Positions 1 to 10,290 of a stretch of DNA of 64,000 nucleotides are shown piece by piece. The translations under genes and the position numbers were made by a program. Source of the DNA: Molanna angustata (lineage: Eukaryota > Arthropoda > Insecta > Trichoptera > Molannidae); contig OY754978.1 in the NCBI GenBank assembly GCA_963576475.1, positions 13,929,718 through 13,993,717 of the forward strand, written 5' to 3'. Under the pieces are notes generated by a model. It ran no database searches. It saw only the letters and a list, made by a program, of their open reading frames with translations, and was not told the origin of the DNA. The first letter of the stretch is position 1. The number at the start of each line of letters is the position of its first letter.

Positions 1-266
1 AAAAAGATATCGATTTATATAAAAGTATTTCCTTTTTCAAACGAGGCCCTCTTGCTTTGCATGATCCTGCTATAAGATAGATACGCCACTGGATGTAACG
101 TACAAAAATAAACTTTATATATAGAGTCCGCGGCTTTTCGCAGTAGGTACACGTCGGTCGTTTTATAGATGACCGAAATTGTCGAGTCCATTTAATATAT
201 TGTCCTCTCAAAGTGGAATAAATCTAGATGTTTCCACGAGAATAAAGAAAGAGATGAGAATAGAAA
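1..266. other. No gene recognised
   Basis: AT-rich sequence with no open frame or repeat that I can place. It leads into a dispersed motif at 267. Confidence 0.4.
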
Positions 267-299
267 CGAGTGGGTTGTGGCCATCACTTAACTCTTCAC
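267..299 (+). repeat. Dispersed GGGTTGTGGCC motif
   Basis: A segment starting CGAGTGGGTTGTGGCCATC and ending CTCTTCAC recurs almost unchanged on the minus strand near 54119-54151 and, more loosely, on the plus strand near 54405, 54713 and 54843. It links the left end of the window to the degenerate repeats right of the satellite. Confidence 0.55.
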
Positions 300-311
300 C
301 GCACCCTTCTG

Positions 312-488
312 CACATTATTTATTTATTTATTTTATTTTATTTTATGTAGCTTCTCGGGACTTACGATATTTATCGTCTCACAGATCCAGACTGGAAACA
401 CAATTAAAAACTGTGTCTCCACCGGGAATCGAACCCGGGACCCTTGGATCAGCAGTCAGATACCTAACCAACTGAGCCACGAAGGCCG
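312..488 (-). mobile_element. SINE-B copy 1 (tRNA-derived)
   Basis: Read on the minus strand, the head starts GGCCTTCGTGGCTCAGTTGG and contains a B-box-like GGTTCGATTCCC, so it derives from a tRNA. A non-tRNA body follows, and then an A-rich TAAAATAAA-type tail at about 315-347. The anticodon stem does not pair properly, so this is a SINE and not a working tRNA gene. A diverged second copy lies at 6572-6695. Confidence 0.7.
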
Positions 489-557
489 ACAAAGGCTTAC
501 AATCAAAGGCTTCTTTTCTTTTCTTCTCAAAGGCTTACAATCCATCAATTCAACAGA

Positions 558-673
558 TGGGTGGTGGCAGAGCGGTTAGCGCGCTGGATTAGTAATCCAG
601 ATGTCGCGAGTTCGAATCCTGCCACGACCAATTTCGTTCACCTATAGCACAAGCATGTATGCTTAATTTAAGG
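558..673 (+). mobile_element. SINE-A copy 1 (3'-truncated)
   Basis: The tRNA-like head has A-box-like GGCAGAGCGGTTAGCGCGC and B-box-like GAGTTCGAATCC. The anticodon arm is CTGGA-TTAGTAA-TCCAG, a 7-nt loop. The shared SINE-A body (TTTCGTTCACCTATAGCACA, AAGCATGTATGCTTAA) follows, but the usual TACTTGTTTAACAAGGACATA tail is missing. Sequence continues directly into an RT remnant. Confidence 0.75.
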
Positions 674-1130
674 GCCAGAGGCTTCTCATTGCTTATAAGG
701 CATAAACGGACAGCGTTTGGAGGCAGTTTCTAATACGCTTTAACAAAATGCTGGAATAACTTGCCTCCACTGCTAAAAGCAGTGGAAAAAATCTATTTTA
801 TTAAAGAGAATATATCAAAGTGTGAAGTATGTAAGAATTTATGTGTATTTATGTGTGTGGGTGTGTATTTATGTATGTGTGTATATTTATATATTTGTAT
901 GTTTTAGAACATTTTTTGTATTTGTATCTATATTATAATACATAAGCAATAGGATCATGCTGAAAATCATCTGCTGGGGGGCTTGTTTTCCTGCAACATA
1001 GCTGAGTATGGTCCTTTTGAGTCAGAAAAGTTCTTTTTCTGTTCATTTGTTGATATAGTATAAGCATTTCTATGTATTTGTATGTAAACTTCTTTTCGTC
1101 TCTATAAATGTTTATTTATTTATTTATTAG
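674..1130 (+). pseudogene. Non-LTR retrotransposon 3' remnant (RT C terminus)
   Basis: A frame starting near 674 reads LLIRHKRTAFGGSF, then a stop, then YALTKCWNNLPPLLKAV. The WNxLP signature after an SF motif is typical of the extreme C terminus of Jockey/CR1-like RT proteins. The stop and the lack of any upstream RT show a dead, 5'-truncated copy. About 300 bp of AT-rich sequence follows and ends in a TTTA tail at 1108-1130, probably the 3' UTR. The clade is uncertain. Confidence 0.55.
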
Positions 1131-1149
1131 GATGTAAATGTACTTGTAT

Positions 1150-1403
1150 CTAAGACATATTAATTCTTTAAAAGTGTGGTATAGTGGTGTGTGAGTGGGA
1201 TGGATAGAAGTGCGAAAGAGATGAATGTATATTGGTTGCTATGTAGAGAGTGGTGCGACGCCATTCTGTTACTGGCTATCAGAAGGAACATTTGATATAA
1301 TAAAGGAGATATATATAGAAATATTAAGATATTATTGGATTACTTCCTTCTTAATTAATCTATATTATACTCAGGAACTGAGTATATTACAGTGGCGCAG
1401 CCG
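1150..1403 (+). mobile_element. Possible orphan LTR with primer-binding site
   Basis: At 1391 the sequence TGGCGCAGCCGGTA follows TATATTACA. TGGCGCAGTCGG-like sequences complementary to the 3' end of tRNA-Ser are known primer-binding sites of insect Gypsy-group (17.6/297-like) retrotransposons. The preceding ~240 bp includes GCGACGCCATTCTG and ATAATAAAGG, plausible R/U5 features. No gag, pol or second LTR is seen, and I cannot fix the 5' end. This is an inference from one short motif. Confidence 0.3.
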
Positions 1404-1640
1404 GTAAAAAGAGATCTACATTCATACACTCAGAGAAAAAAAGGAATTTGGAATTTACGTGTATTAAAACTCAGCAAAAAAAAAAAAACACCTACTACTT
1501 GAATTGATTTTATTTGTGTAACTGGATTGGATGGGACTGTTGAAAAGGAGAAGAAGAAGAAAGAAGCATAACAAGGATATTCGGAAGTCTTGGGCAGAGT
1601 GAGTCATCGGCAATCCAGGAAATTCGTCAACGTGCGAGAC
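1404..1640 (+). other. Low-complexity leader, no gene
   Basis: A purine-rich stretch (GAAGAAGAAGAAAGAAG near 1550) follows the candidate primer-binding site. Words such as GGCAATCCAGGA (about 1610) and GGAAATCCAGGA (about 1920) occur on both sides of the MITE at 1641-1906, suggesting that one purine-rich sequence was split by it. Confidence 0.35.
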
Positions 1641-1906
1641 CAGGGGGGCTACTCATGACACATTCTTAATACGTTCTTATCTTGCCTTAATCTTAAAAAA
1701 TGTATAAATCAGTACTCGATCATAAACTAATTTCAATCTTTATCTACATTAAATCATAAAAAAATGTCAATATCAACGTTTAGTATGAAATTGTCATTAA
1801 TTTTTGTATAAATGAATACAAATATTTAATTAATTTGAAGCTCAAAAGATTCTTAAGTCTGAAGCTGATCTTAAACTTATGTTATTAAACTTCATGAGTA
1901 GCCCTG
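1641..1906. mobile_element. MITE M1 (inverted ends GGGCTACTCATGA)
   Basis: The ends are inverted copies: left CAGGGGGGCTACTCATGA, right TCATGAGTAGCCCTG. The interior is AT-rich and non-coding. A CAGGG start is common in hAT elements, but no 8-bp target duplication is visible, so the superfamily is left open. Confidence 0.55.
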
Positions 1907-2095
1907 CAGGCAATGTCATCGGAAATCCAGGAGGGAGCATCATCAGGAAGAAGATGACAAGAAGGTGGAAAGAAAGGGAACAAGGACGTTGATAAGGAGC
2001 CGCCTATCAAGGACGTCGGAAAGGGAGCCGCGCAGAAAATGTTTTTTTATGAATTATGTTGATTATTTATGATTAAACTTATATTGATGGGTGGT

Positions 2096-2260
2096 GGCAG
2101 AGCAGTAAGCGGGCTGGGTAAGTGGTCGAGAGTTTGAATCCGGTCACGACCAATTTCTTTCACCTATGTATAATAGCACAAGCATTTACATATGTATGCT
2201 TAATTAAGGGAATGTATAAGGATGTATATGTAATTGTCAAAAGGACATATTCATTCTATG
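2096..2260 (+). mobile_element. SINE-A copy 2 (diverged head)
   Basis: The head GATGGGTGGTGGCAGAGCAG is retained, but the anticodon arm is deleted or mutated (CTGGGTAAGTGG). The body CACAAGCATTTACATATG and the tail ending AAAAGGACATATTCATT match other SINE-A copies. Confidence 0.7.
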
Positions 2261-2399
2261 GCTCATCTTGCTTCTAGTGGAGGATCTTTACCCAGAATCA
2301 AGATTTTACACTAGTCAATAGTTATCGAATTGAGTATAAGAGTACAAAATTGAATATATACCTACTTTGTACATATTTTAGAGCATCTACAATTTTAAA

Positions 2400-2780
2400 G
2401 GCCCCCATTCACGATCGTGCCATCCTTCCAAATGGCTTGCCATCACTCCAAATGCGCTCGTGAATGTCGAAACCCGCGCAGCCCAATTGGCCCGACACAC
2501 CAAAATGGAATTTTTGACACATTTTTTCTTTGGTTTTTTCTTTTTATATATGAAAAACCGCTATATAGCAGTTGTATAAAACTCGTCATCAGAATTATAA
2601 CTCATTTTTACTTGAAAATTAAAAAAAATAGAAATAATTAATGTGAAAGCGCCGACCGCTTGCGTATACTAATTTTGATACCTCGATGGCGCGCCCGTGA
2701 TTGTGATGAAAATTTGTCCAATGCTCCAAATGGAGCCGGTTCATATGGAGTGACGCCGAACGACACGATCGTGAATGGGC
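2400..2780. mobile_element. MITE M2 (16-bp perfect terminal inverted repeats)
   Basis: CCCATTCACGATCGTG at 2404-2419 is the exact reverse complement of 2764-2779. Inner blocks near both ends also echo each other (CCAAATGG words). The interior is AT-rich and non-coding. The elevated GC of the ends contrasts with the flanks. Superfamily not assigned. Confidence 0.65.
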
Positions 2781-3355
2781 TGCTTAACGAAACATTATCT
2801 ACATGTTATTTGTTTAACAATTGATGTAGAAAATATTACTTCAAATCGAAATAATAACTCTCCACTATTGTATAGAGTAGTTGAATAGAGTAGTTGAAAA
2901 CTCATAATATAAAGTATACTGATCACGTGTGCCGAATTCAATACAATAAAAAGGAAAAATATTTTCGAAGGAGAAAATATGTCCTTTGGCAAAAATAATA
3001 CGGTGTCTTTTCATCAATACAAGGGAAATAACTAAATATGAGGTTTGTTAGATTTCATTCTACTGCCAAAAAGAATGAACAAAAAATAGCGCAAGTTGAT
3101 TTAGCAAAATGAAACACGTTCCTATATACGTCTAACGTAAGAACATCGCTTTCATCAATATTTCGTATGAAAACAGATAGGTATATTAAAAAAAACTGAG
3201 ATTGTAGGGCTTTCAATTCGTTGGCTTACGTGATTATTTATAGATTTTCTCATCGCCTTGAGGTGAGATATTTACATAAAACGGCGGTGTATTATTGTTA
3301 CTTTTTTATGTGATTTTTGATGATGCAAACAAGTGCACAAATGATGGTTCATTAC
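2781..3355. other. No gene recognised
   Basis: AT-rich sequence. A 65-codon minus-strand frame at 2795-2992 has no recognisable domain and is not supported as a gene. Confidence 0.4.
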
Positions 3356-3500
3356 CTATTATCCAGTATAATTCAATCAATATAATATAATCCATTATAA
3401 TTCAATCAATATAATATAATCCATTATAATTCAATCAATATAATATAATCCATTATAATTCAATCAATATAATATAATCCAATATAATTCAATAGGTACT
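3356..3500 (+). repeat. 29-bp tandem repeat
   Basis: A unit of 29 bp containing AATTCAATCAATATAATATA is repeated about 4.5 times with almost no change, so the expansion is recent. Confidence 0.9.
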
Positions 3501-3565
3501 AGTGATCGCGCAGATGTCAAAATTCGACATTCGTTATTCATTAAATTTGAAAAGTCATTGAACCT

Positions 3566-3720
3566 GGGGGCAAGTCTGGTTACCCATATCATGGATATAA
3601 TTATCTTATTATCTTAAGATATATTAGAATTCCATATAATAATTAGATACATATATCCACGATATGATATGGGTAAACTTAGATAGTTTTAATTCCGCCG
3701 GTTTACCAGACTTGCCCCCC
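3566..3720. mobile_element. MITE M3 (ends GGGGGCAAGTCTGG)
   Basis: The left end GGGGGCAAGTCTGGT and right end CCAGACTTGCCCCC are inverted copies. A second inverted block inside (CCCATATCATGGATAT versus ATATCCACGATATGATATGG) makes most of the element foldable. TGAAC occurs just outside both ends and may be a 5-bp target duplication. The right half of another copy lies at 22530-22625. Confidence 0.65.
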
Positions 3721-5358
3721 TGAACTACGATCAAAAATATCATATTTTCATCAAAGGGTACAAAGATTTCTATTCGTATATTGCAAAGTATAATTGTTTA
3801 TGTACCTACAATTTATATTGTTTCACAGTAGATTATGTATTTTTCTTTAACCCTTTTTGTATTTGAATTTAAAACAAAAGGATTTGACATTAGAAATTTG
3901 AAAGTAAACAACCAATGGTTTGACGTGAAATATATAATATTTAATTAATATATTTGTAATACGTATTATGTAAAATTTTTAGCATTCTGCACTCCTCATA
4001 ATATAATCTTTAACTATGCCACATCTCAAACCTTTGCATGCGCGCAGTAGATTTCACTTCACGTAATATAAATATATAGTTATTTAAACTATAAAACATG
4101 GCTTATTATACCTCATCCAATAAATACATAAACTAAATACAGTTTACGTTACGAAAAATCTAAATAAAATGAACATTATTTGCCCAAAAGAAAATCATTG
4201 ACTAAAACTCTAATAGGTACTTCCGTACTTCTTTGATTGTAAATAAAAGTGTTTTAACTATACATATTATGTTGTAACGGTTGGAATCTCCCTGATTTCT
4301 TCTTCTTCCTGAGTCCTATTTTATCACTGCTGGATATAAATTTCTTTGATAATAATATCTCCACTCGTATATATCTTGACTCGTATATATCTTGAATCGT
4401 ATATATCCAAGAGTTCAAAGTTGACGGAGTACGAGTGAGAAAAACGTTAGTCACAATTTTTTAAACAGTTTACTAAACATTAAAGATTTCTATCGGGGAT
4501 TTAGGCCAACCAAAGTGTCTGTCAATGGATGATGTTATTTCTTATGGTCTTCCGTTGTATCAAAATACAAAGAAATCACGCTTTTTACTATAATTGAGTA
4601 AAATAAATTGTTATTCCTCTTTATAGGTGCCTGTCAAGGGTTTTCCATTGACCCATGTGTCTGTCAATGGACGACGCGATTTCTAATATTCTTCCGTAGT
4701 ACCTATATATAAAAAAAACATGTACTGACATGTGAACATAGCAAATTTTCATGCTTTCGTGGCTGTTTTTGCCGAAAGCCACCAGTAGGTACCTACTCAG
4801 ATTCTAAATTATACAATTGTTGTTAAGTGCTGTGGTATCCTTACATAAAAAATAGCCTTTATTGTGTGACGTAAGTCTGGAAGTCGCTGGCTCTTGCTAA
4901 ACATAAACGTGTTATTTATTGAAAATCCTGGAATCGTGGTTGAATTACATCTTTTTCCACGTTCAACTGAAAAATTATTCATACAAATATTTGAACACTT
5001 GGTTCAGTTGATCTCGATTTTGAGCTATATTTCATACGCCTGCATCGAATTTAGTTTTGTCGGTTATCATAATCACATAATAGTATGCGCGGCACGGAAC
5101 ATGTGCGCGCCACATGATAGTTCTGTCAAACTCTAGCTATTGCACTTATTGACATTCGATATTTTTGTTTAAATTTAACTTTAATCGAAAATTCTAACCG
5201 ATTAAATCGCTTTTTATATTATGTTTTTCTAATATCTTATGGTAGGTAGGTACTTCAAAATTGTAAAATGGCAAGTAGAATCAATGTTAAACTACCCCCG
5301 TCGCCAGTTCAATTTGACAATTGAGTTAAATCACTCTTGATCCATGTTTATAAATAAG
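3721..5358. other. No gene; small tandem duplications
   Basis: Three near-copies of TCGTATATATCTTGA-type units lie at about 4362-4408. A roughly 45-bp segment containing GTGTCTGTCAATGGA and CTTCCGT occurs twice, near 4518 and 4660. An 80-codon plus-strand frame at 4894-5136 has no family signature. Confidence 0.4.
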
Positions 5359-5718
5359 AAAATTGTTCAAATTTGGGTCCAACCGTATTTGAACCACGTG
5401 TGTAAATAACACTGTAACAGTTCAAACAATAATAATGGCTAATTAAAAAAAACATAATAATAAGAAAAGAAAGAAGAATAACTTTTATTGTGAATATAAC
5501 AATTTATTCTCAACATTAGATTCTTTATGAATTCTTCAAAAATATCCAACACATTTCTGCATTCTTCCCAGAAGACCCTGAACATAATAGAAAACTTCTC
5601 TACCCTTTTGAAGATGGTGGTAGCGATGCCTTTAAAAGTTTTCTCATCTTTATTATTCATACAGTTAGCAGTAATTCTAGACTTAGCTTCATCGAATTAT
5701 TCCTTTTGTATGATAGAT
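5359..5718. repeat. 360-bp direct duplication, copy 1
   Basis: This block is essentially identical to 7339-7699; the one clear difference is an extra A in an A-run at about 7430. On the minus strand it holds an 84-codon open stretch (5439-5693; first Met at 5660) with a charged stretch MNNKDEKTFKGIATTIFKRV and then FRVFWEECRNVLDIFEEF. The plus strand is also open here. I do not recognise the family. It could be the 3' part of a transposon or of a host gene fragment. No TG...CA ends, primer site or polypurine tract mark it as an LTR. Confidence 0.75.
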
Positions 5719-6571
5719 TTATTCGAAATTGTTCAATCAGAGAATGAAGTACTGCACTGCTGGATAACGAGGACTTTTTCCTAAGTAAAATACCTCGAAG
5801 ATAAAGATAGCTATATTTTTCATTATTTTTCCTCAGTCTTAGTTTAATTTTATCTGAATATTATGAGATACACCTATATTTAATTTGAAATAATATGAAT
5901 CTTTTATTTTTTGATATATTCTATCAGTTCCACTACGACGACAACAATCCTGTAAAGGTTACAGACCAACTAGAATTGAATAATCTTCTGGATTCAGCCA
6001 GGGCTCGCCTAGGTCTGTCGAGCTTATGACTATAAAGTATATCATACTCTACCGGAAATCGAAGCCGGGTCATTCGGCTCAGGAATCAAATAAAATTAAC
6101 CATGACGGTGTTAAGTTCTTGTTGTACTTACGTATAAGTGTACGTATATAAATACATAGTTTGATGTTTTAGATTATTTGTAAACTCGTATTATTTTTTC
6201 CTAAATCATAACGAAAAACATATTATGCCTTAATATTTGGTGTTATGATTTTGTTTTTTATGTCTTAACGCTGTATTTTGTCTAAATATAACCGGAATAT
6301 AATAAAATATATTCGAATTGAATTATTGTAAATGTTTTATTTTATTGCAAAAATTGCATTATTTCGCTGTCGGAAGTCAATGATATTTTTTAGCAAACTC
6401 TCTATCTCGTATATCTCTCTATTGATATTATTATGTAGATCTCGTCTCTGTTGACATATTAGTTTGTCAAAAACCACCAGTTATTTTCTTTTTTTTACTA
6501 TTCATCGGGCCCCTAACAGGTGCTGACTCTGTCAAATATTTTCCGATCACGCACCCTATGTCAATGTTGCA
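5719..6571. other. No gene; faint tRNA-like trace
   Basis: AT-rich spacer between the two copies of the duplication. At about 6047-6115 the text CCGGAAATCGAAGCCGGG with AACCATGACGG resembles a very decayed SINE-B head on the minus strand, too weak to list separately. Confidence 0.3.
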
Positions 6572-6695
6572 TTCTAGAGAATTTAATATTTATTGTCTTA
6601 CAGACCAATAAAAACTGTGTCACTACAAGGTATCGAACCTGGGACCATTGACTCATAAGTCGAATAACTTAATAACTAAGCTACCAACACCGAGC
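6572..6695 (-). mobile_element. SINE-B copy 2 (diverged)
   Basis: It shares with copy 1 the order TTATTGTCTTACAGACC, AAAACTGTGTC, GGTATCGAACCTGGGACC and the 5' tRNA-like end near GCTACCAACACCGAG. The B-box is mutated, so it is old. Confidence 0.6.
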
Positions 6696-7338
6696 AATTT
6701 AATTACTTATTTGACTTGTGTTTATATTGTGTAAATACTTATTGGACAATTTCGGTCACAATAAAACATAGAAAATACGTGCAAATCATCTGAAATTAAA
6801 TTCAGAGTATATATTTATTGGTTTTTTAAATGATAATCAGTTAATAGTATCAGAAAGCTGTTATTTTATTAATTCAAATGTATTTTAATTACCGTAGTCC
6901 ATATTTTGCTAATGAATTATTACTCAAATCACTTACAAAGAATGCGCTTTTGCCAATTTAATATCTCATTTGCATCTGTAATTCTGAATCAGTAATTATG
7001 ATCCAATTAATTTCGATAGCGAGGCTTTGAACTAATAAGTTTAAATGCAGGTCCATGTGCTATGATCGGACACGCCATTCTAACCAGGATGATAGATCAG
7101 CCTGCCATGTTCAAACATTATTAGAATTCCGCAATAACGATAAAATTAAATTAGTACCTATTATATATTTTTTTTTATTTTACAAGTATAAATAATGTAC
7201 ATAAAAAATATTATAAAATTAATTTCGTATTATGGTTATATAAAGTATATTCATCCCTCAGTTGAGTTCGAGGAAGGACCATAGTCATTATCTTCATTCG
7301 TTTCTGGGTGAAGTCGAAGTAAATAGGCGTCCGATTTC
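6696..7338. other. No gene recognised
   Basis: AT-rich spacer with T-rich and A-rich runs. I see no domain or repeat that I can place. Confidence 0.4.
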
Positions 7339-7699
7339 AAAATTGTTCAAATTTGGGTCCAACCGTATTTGAACCACGTGTGTAAATAACACTGTAACAG
7401 TTCAAACAATAATAATGGCTAATTAAAAAAAAACATAATAATAAGAAAAGAAAGAAGAATAACTTTTATTGTGAATATAACAATTTATTCTCAACATTAG
7501 ATTCTTTATGAATTCTTCAAAAATATCCAACACATTTCTGCATTCTTCCCAGAAGACCCTGAACATAATAGAAAACTTCTCTACCCTTTTGAAGATGGTG
7601 GTAGCGATGCCTTTAAAAGTTTTCTCATCTTTATTATTCATACAGTTAGCAGTAATTCTAGACTTAGCTTCATCGAATTATTCCTTTTGTATGATAGAT
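7339..7699. repeat. 360-bp direct duplication, copy 2
   Basis: Second copy of 5359-5718, separated by about 1.6 kb. Homology stops abruptly after GTATGATAGAT in both copies and starts abruptly at AAAATTGTTCAAATT. The same minus-strand frame is intact (7423-7641 from the first Met). Confidence 0.75.
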
Positions 7700-8274
7700 A
7701 GCGCAACAGAAAGCCAACGCTCATCAGTGAAGCACACGTTTGCACGTATACAAACCGACGAACGTGAATAAAACGTATATAAATTAAATATTATGTAAAA
7801 TAAGCGTGTTTTTTTGACCATTTTTGACTTATATTACTAGTCGTATACCACATTTAATTTTGGTTTATTTATTTATTTGAGAGTTATACAACCTACACAA
7901 TTTATAAAACAGACAATGTTGCATTGCTTTATTAGTGGATCAGTAAAAATTCCATGCATAATTGAATAGAATAATTAATATCGAAACACTAAAATAAGAC
8001 AGCTGATCAAATAAAAGTACTATGAAAGATAGGAGCAGACAGCTGTCTTAAAACGCACTGAAAGAGCTCCCAGAGATGTCGAGTATATTAAAGAAAGCAT
8101 TTTAAACTGTGCAAGCACGGTATAGGTACAAAAGGATTCTGAGAGTAGTTGTTATTACACTTAGAGAGAAAAAAGTCAATTTGCGAAGTATTTTTGTTAA
8201 TATTATGTAAGGTTGATAGCATCTCATGGGTCGATAGAGTCTCCGATGTAAGTTACTCCATCATCTAAAAATGG
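7700..8274. other. No gene recognised
   Basis: AT-rich, with a short TTTA run near 7866. No supported frame. Confidence 0.4.
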
Positions 8275-8470
8275 TTTTTGAGTTTCTGACAACTGCCAAA
8301 AGACGCAAAGTCGTACACTTTGGCCACATATTCAGTGGTGATAAATATGCCTTTGTACAACTTATAGTGGAGGGAAAGATAGATGGTAGACGTACATAAT
8401 ACGGGCGTAAGAAAATATCGTAGCTTGAAGCAGCACAAGAAATTTGTAGAATAAGTTCAAATATTGATAT
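8275..8470 (+). pseudogene. Non-LTR RT C-terminal remnant
   Basis: The plus-strand frame reads TAKRRKVVHFGHIFSGDKY, then LIVEGKIDGRR, a stop, and YGRKKIS. This fits the K-R-K-x-x-x-F-G-H-I ... Q-L-I-x-x-G-K-I-x-G-R-R ... R-R-x-x-S-W-L block found at the C terminus of RTE-like insect RT proteins. A stop and the missing upstream RT make it a dead fragment. The remnant at 27158-27460 is from the same kind of protein. Confidence 0.6.
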
Positions 8471-8692
8471 TATTTGATTTTCGAGTTATATTCTTCATCA
8501 ACTTATATTTTGTGTTTGTTTTAACTCAAAAGCGGAAATTATGTAAATAAAAAATATCTATAGGTGGCCTCTACCTAACATAGTTTGGATGAATTTTCAA
8601 ATAACGCATCATAAACAATAAATCAGTCAGTGAATTATTATAATGGCGTTAGCGATTAAAAAAGTAATATAATAAAAATCTTATCATATTTG

Positions 8693-8882
8693 GATGGGTG
8701 GATGGCAGAGCGGTTAGCGCGCTGGGTTAATAATCCAGTGGTCGCGAGTTCGAATCCTGCCTCGACCGATCTCGTTCACCTATAGGACAAGCATTTATGC
8801 TTAGTTTAGGGAACGTAGGAAGATGTATATGTACTTGTTTAACAAGGACATATTCATTTGATTTAAAAAAAAAAAAAAAAAA
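8693..8882 (+). mobile_element. SINE-A copy 3 (near full length)
   Basis: Complete structure: head TGGGTGGATGGCAGAGCGG, anticodon arm CTGGG-TTAATAA-TCCAG, B-box GAGTTCGAATCC, body with AAGCATTTATGCTTAG, tail TGTACTTGTTTAACAAGG and a polyA run of about 18-20 at 8863-8882. Confidence 0.85.
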
Positions 8883-8997
8883 ATTAAAAATTTTATGGTG
8901 AAAAATCTATTAAGAAAAATCTGGTAGTTTCGACATAAAAACGTTGAATTTTTTAACTGTCTCATAATTTAAAATTAATCCCGAATCATACCTTATG

Positions 8998-9180
8998 CAT
9001 TCATACATACCATCACGACATACCATTACGCCAAAATGTGTGGTAACCAGCGATAGGTGTGTGGGTGTGTATTATCCTACAATAGGAAGCACGACACGTG
9101 CGTTTATACCCAGAAACCAGTCTCGTCTCACCCATAAAGGCACTTGTTTCAGAATGGGTGGTGAACCTGGTGGTGAAGAA
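8998..9180 (-). repeat. Repeat D copy 1
   Basis: On the minus strand it contains GTGTCGTGCTTCCTATT, ACACACCTATCGCTGGTTAC and GTCGTGATGGTATG. The same order of words occurs at 58325-58495, and its right part at 26605-26685 and 55128-55195. No coding content is evident. It is probably a SINE or LINE 3' end. Confidence 0.6.
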
Positions 9181-9202
9181 TCATACCGAAGTCTAATAAA
9201 AA

Positions 9203-9415
9203 GTATAATAATAATAATAATAAACTTCCTTGCACCCTGCGGAAATGGCGAATTTATTGCCATGTGGCAATTTCTTCCAGCTAACCAGTGTTTCCAGCCC
9301 AGAGAAGCAACATTCGCGTGATAAATGAGTTTAAATATTTTTTTTCCTCTGCTGGGGATCAACCCAGAACGGCCGCACAGCAACCAAACCATCTGTGTCA
9401 CGGCGGTCGGCAAAT
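9203..9415 (-). mobile_element. SINE-G copy 1 (ATT tail)
   Basis: On the minus strand a tRNA-like head (CCGCCGTGACACAGATGG, GGGTTGATCCCC) is followed by a body rich in ordinary bases and a tail of ATT repeats (plus-strand 9203-9222). The long minus-strand open frame across 9072-9485 is only a reading of this SINE plus repeat D. A second copy is at 61735-61858. Confidence 0.6.
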
Positions 9416-9502
9416 ATAAAATTGAACAAAAAAATAGTTTATAATTTAAAAGGTATAATTGAAATAGAAATTGATTCATAAACAAAACTTGTTTATATAA
9501 TA

Positions 9503-9545
9503 TTAGTTCATATTGAAGTCATAAAATGACTTCAATATGAACTAA
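9503..9545. repeat. Perfect 20-bp inverted repeat, 3-nt loop
   Basis: TTAGTTCATATTGAAGTCAT at 9503-9522 is exactly complementary to 9526-9545, separated by AAA. Such a hairpin may be a remnant of a small foldback element or a repair product. Confidence 0.9.
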
Positions 9546-10034
9546 CTTTAAATAGAGCTTGTTTATGTTATTATAACTTTGGTACATATTACATAATATA
9601 CCGACTTAATCTCATATGCTTCAAATATTTACGAGGAAAGTTTTTTTCCAAAGATATAATCATCAACAGAATAAATAATACAAATCAACTTCAATCAATA
9701 TAAAATTTTATGTATTTTTTTGTGTCGACAAAAATGGTTGTATTTTATTCTACGTATATATGTATATATTACCCTAAGTTATGGCCTGATTGCATGTTTT
9801 TGCTATTATGAGTTTACTGTGGTTGGAGGTTTTTTTTATGTCGTGAATACAGTTTTTCTTTATATTGGTTTTTTACGCGTGTATTATTACGAGATTCATA
9901 TGTGGATACAACATAACCATTTCCTATCAAGGTTATTTGCAAAATGAAGAACATTCATACGCACGATACAAATTTGTAATACATATTTTTATAGTTCTAT
10001 TTTTATAGAAACAACAAATGAAAAAATACACTGT
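9546..10034. other. No gene recognised
   Basis: AT-rich. A 75-codon plus-strand frame at 9720-9947 is hydrophobic and composition-driven, with no family signature. Confidence 0.4.
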
Positions 10035-10155
10035 CAATCTGGATCACGATGACGGACTGTCCTTGCATATTAATCTGGATCGTGATCATTGATTTTGATC
10101 ACGGATCGCAATCAAGAATGACTTTACGGACTGCCTAGATCATGGTGATTGATAC
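10035..10155 (+). repeat. MITE family H fragment
   Basis: The words ATTAATCTGGATCGTGATC, ATTGATTTTGATCACGGATC and GGACTGCC match the element at 25320-25620 and the 76-bp array at 59745-60470. Confidence 0.65.
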
Positions 10156-10290
10156 AGGTTTTAGATGGTAGATCTGCATATTTGTATTTAAGTCTTTTTT
10201 ACAATAGATAAGTAACTACTAAGATAACTAGTTGCATGTAACACATAAAATCCAACTGTTGATGGCGATAGTATGCATAATTGAGGAATA

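Noticed and set aside
412..488. Functional tRNA gene on the minus strand
   Set aside because: B-box is good but the anticodon stem does not pair and a SINE body and tail follow; a second decayed copy exists.
7010..7110. tRNA-like trace near 7030-7110
   Set aside because: No B-box or pairing arms could be identified; similarity to SINE heads was too weak.
5359..7699. Duplicated 360-bp blocks as the two LTRs of one element
   Set aside because: No TG...CA ends, no primer-binding site, no polypurine tract, no target duplication and no gag/pol between them.
9072..9485. 137-codon minus-strand frame
   Set aside because: It spans SINE-G and repeat D, including the ATT tail read as a run of Ile; it is not a gene.
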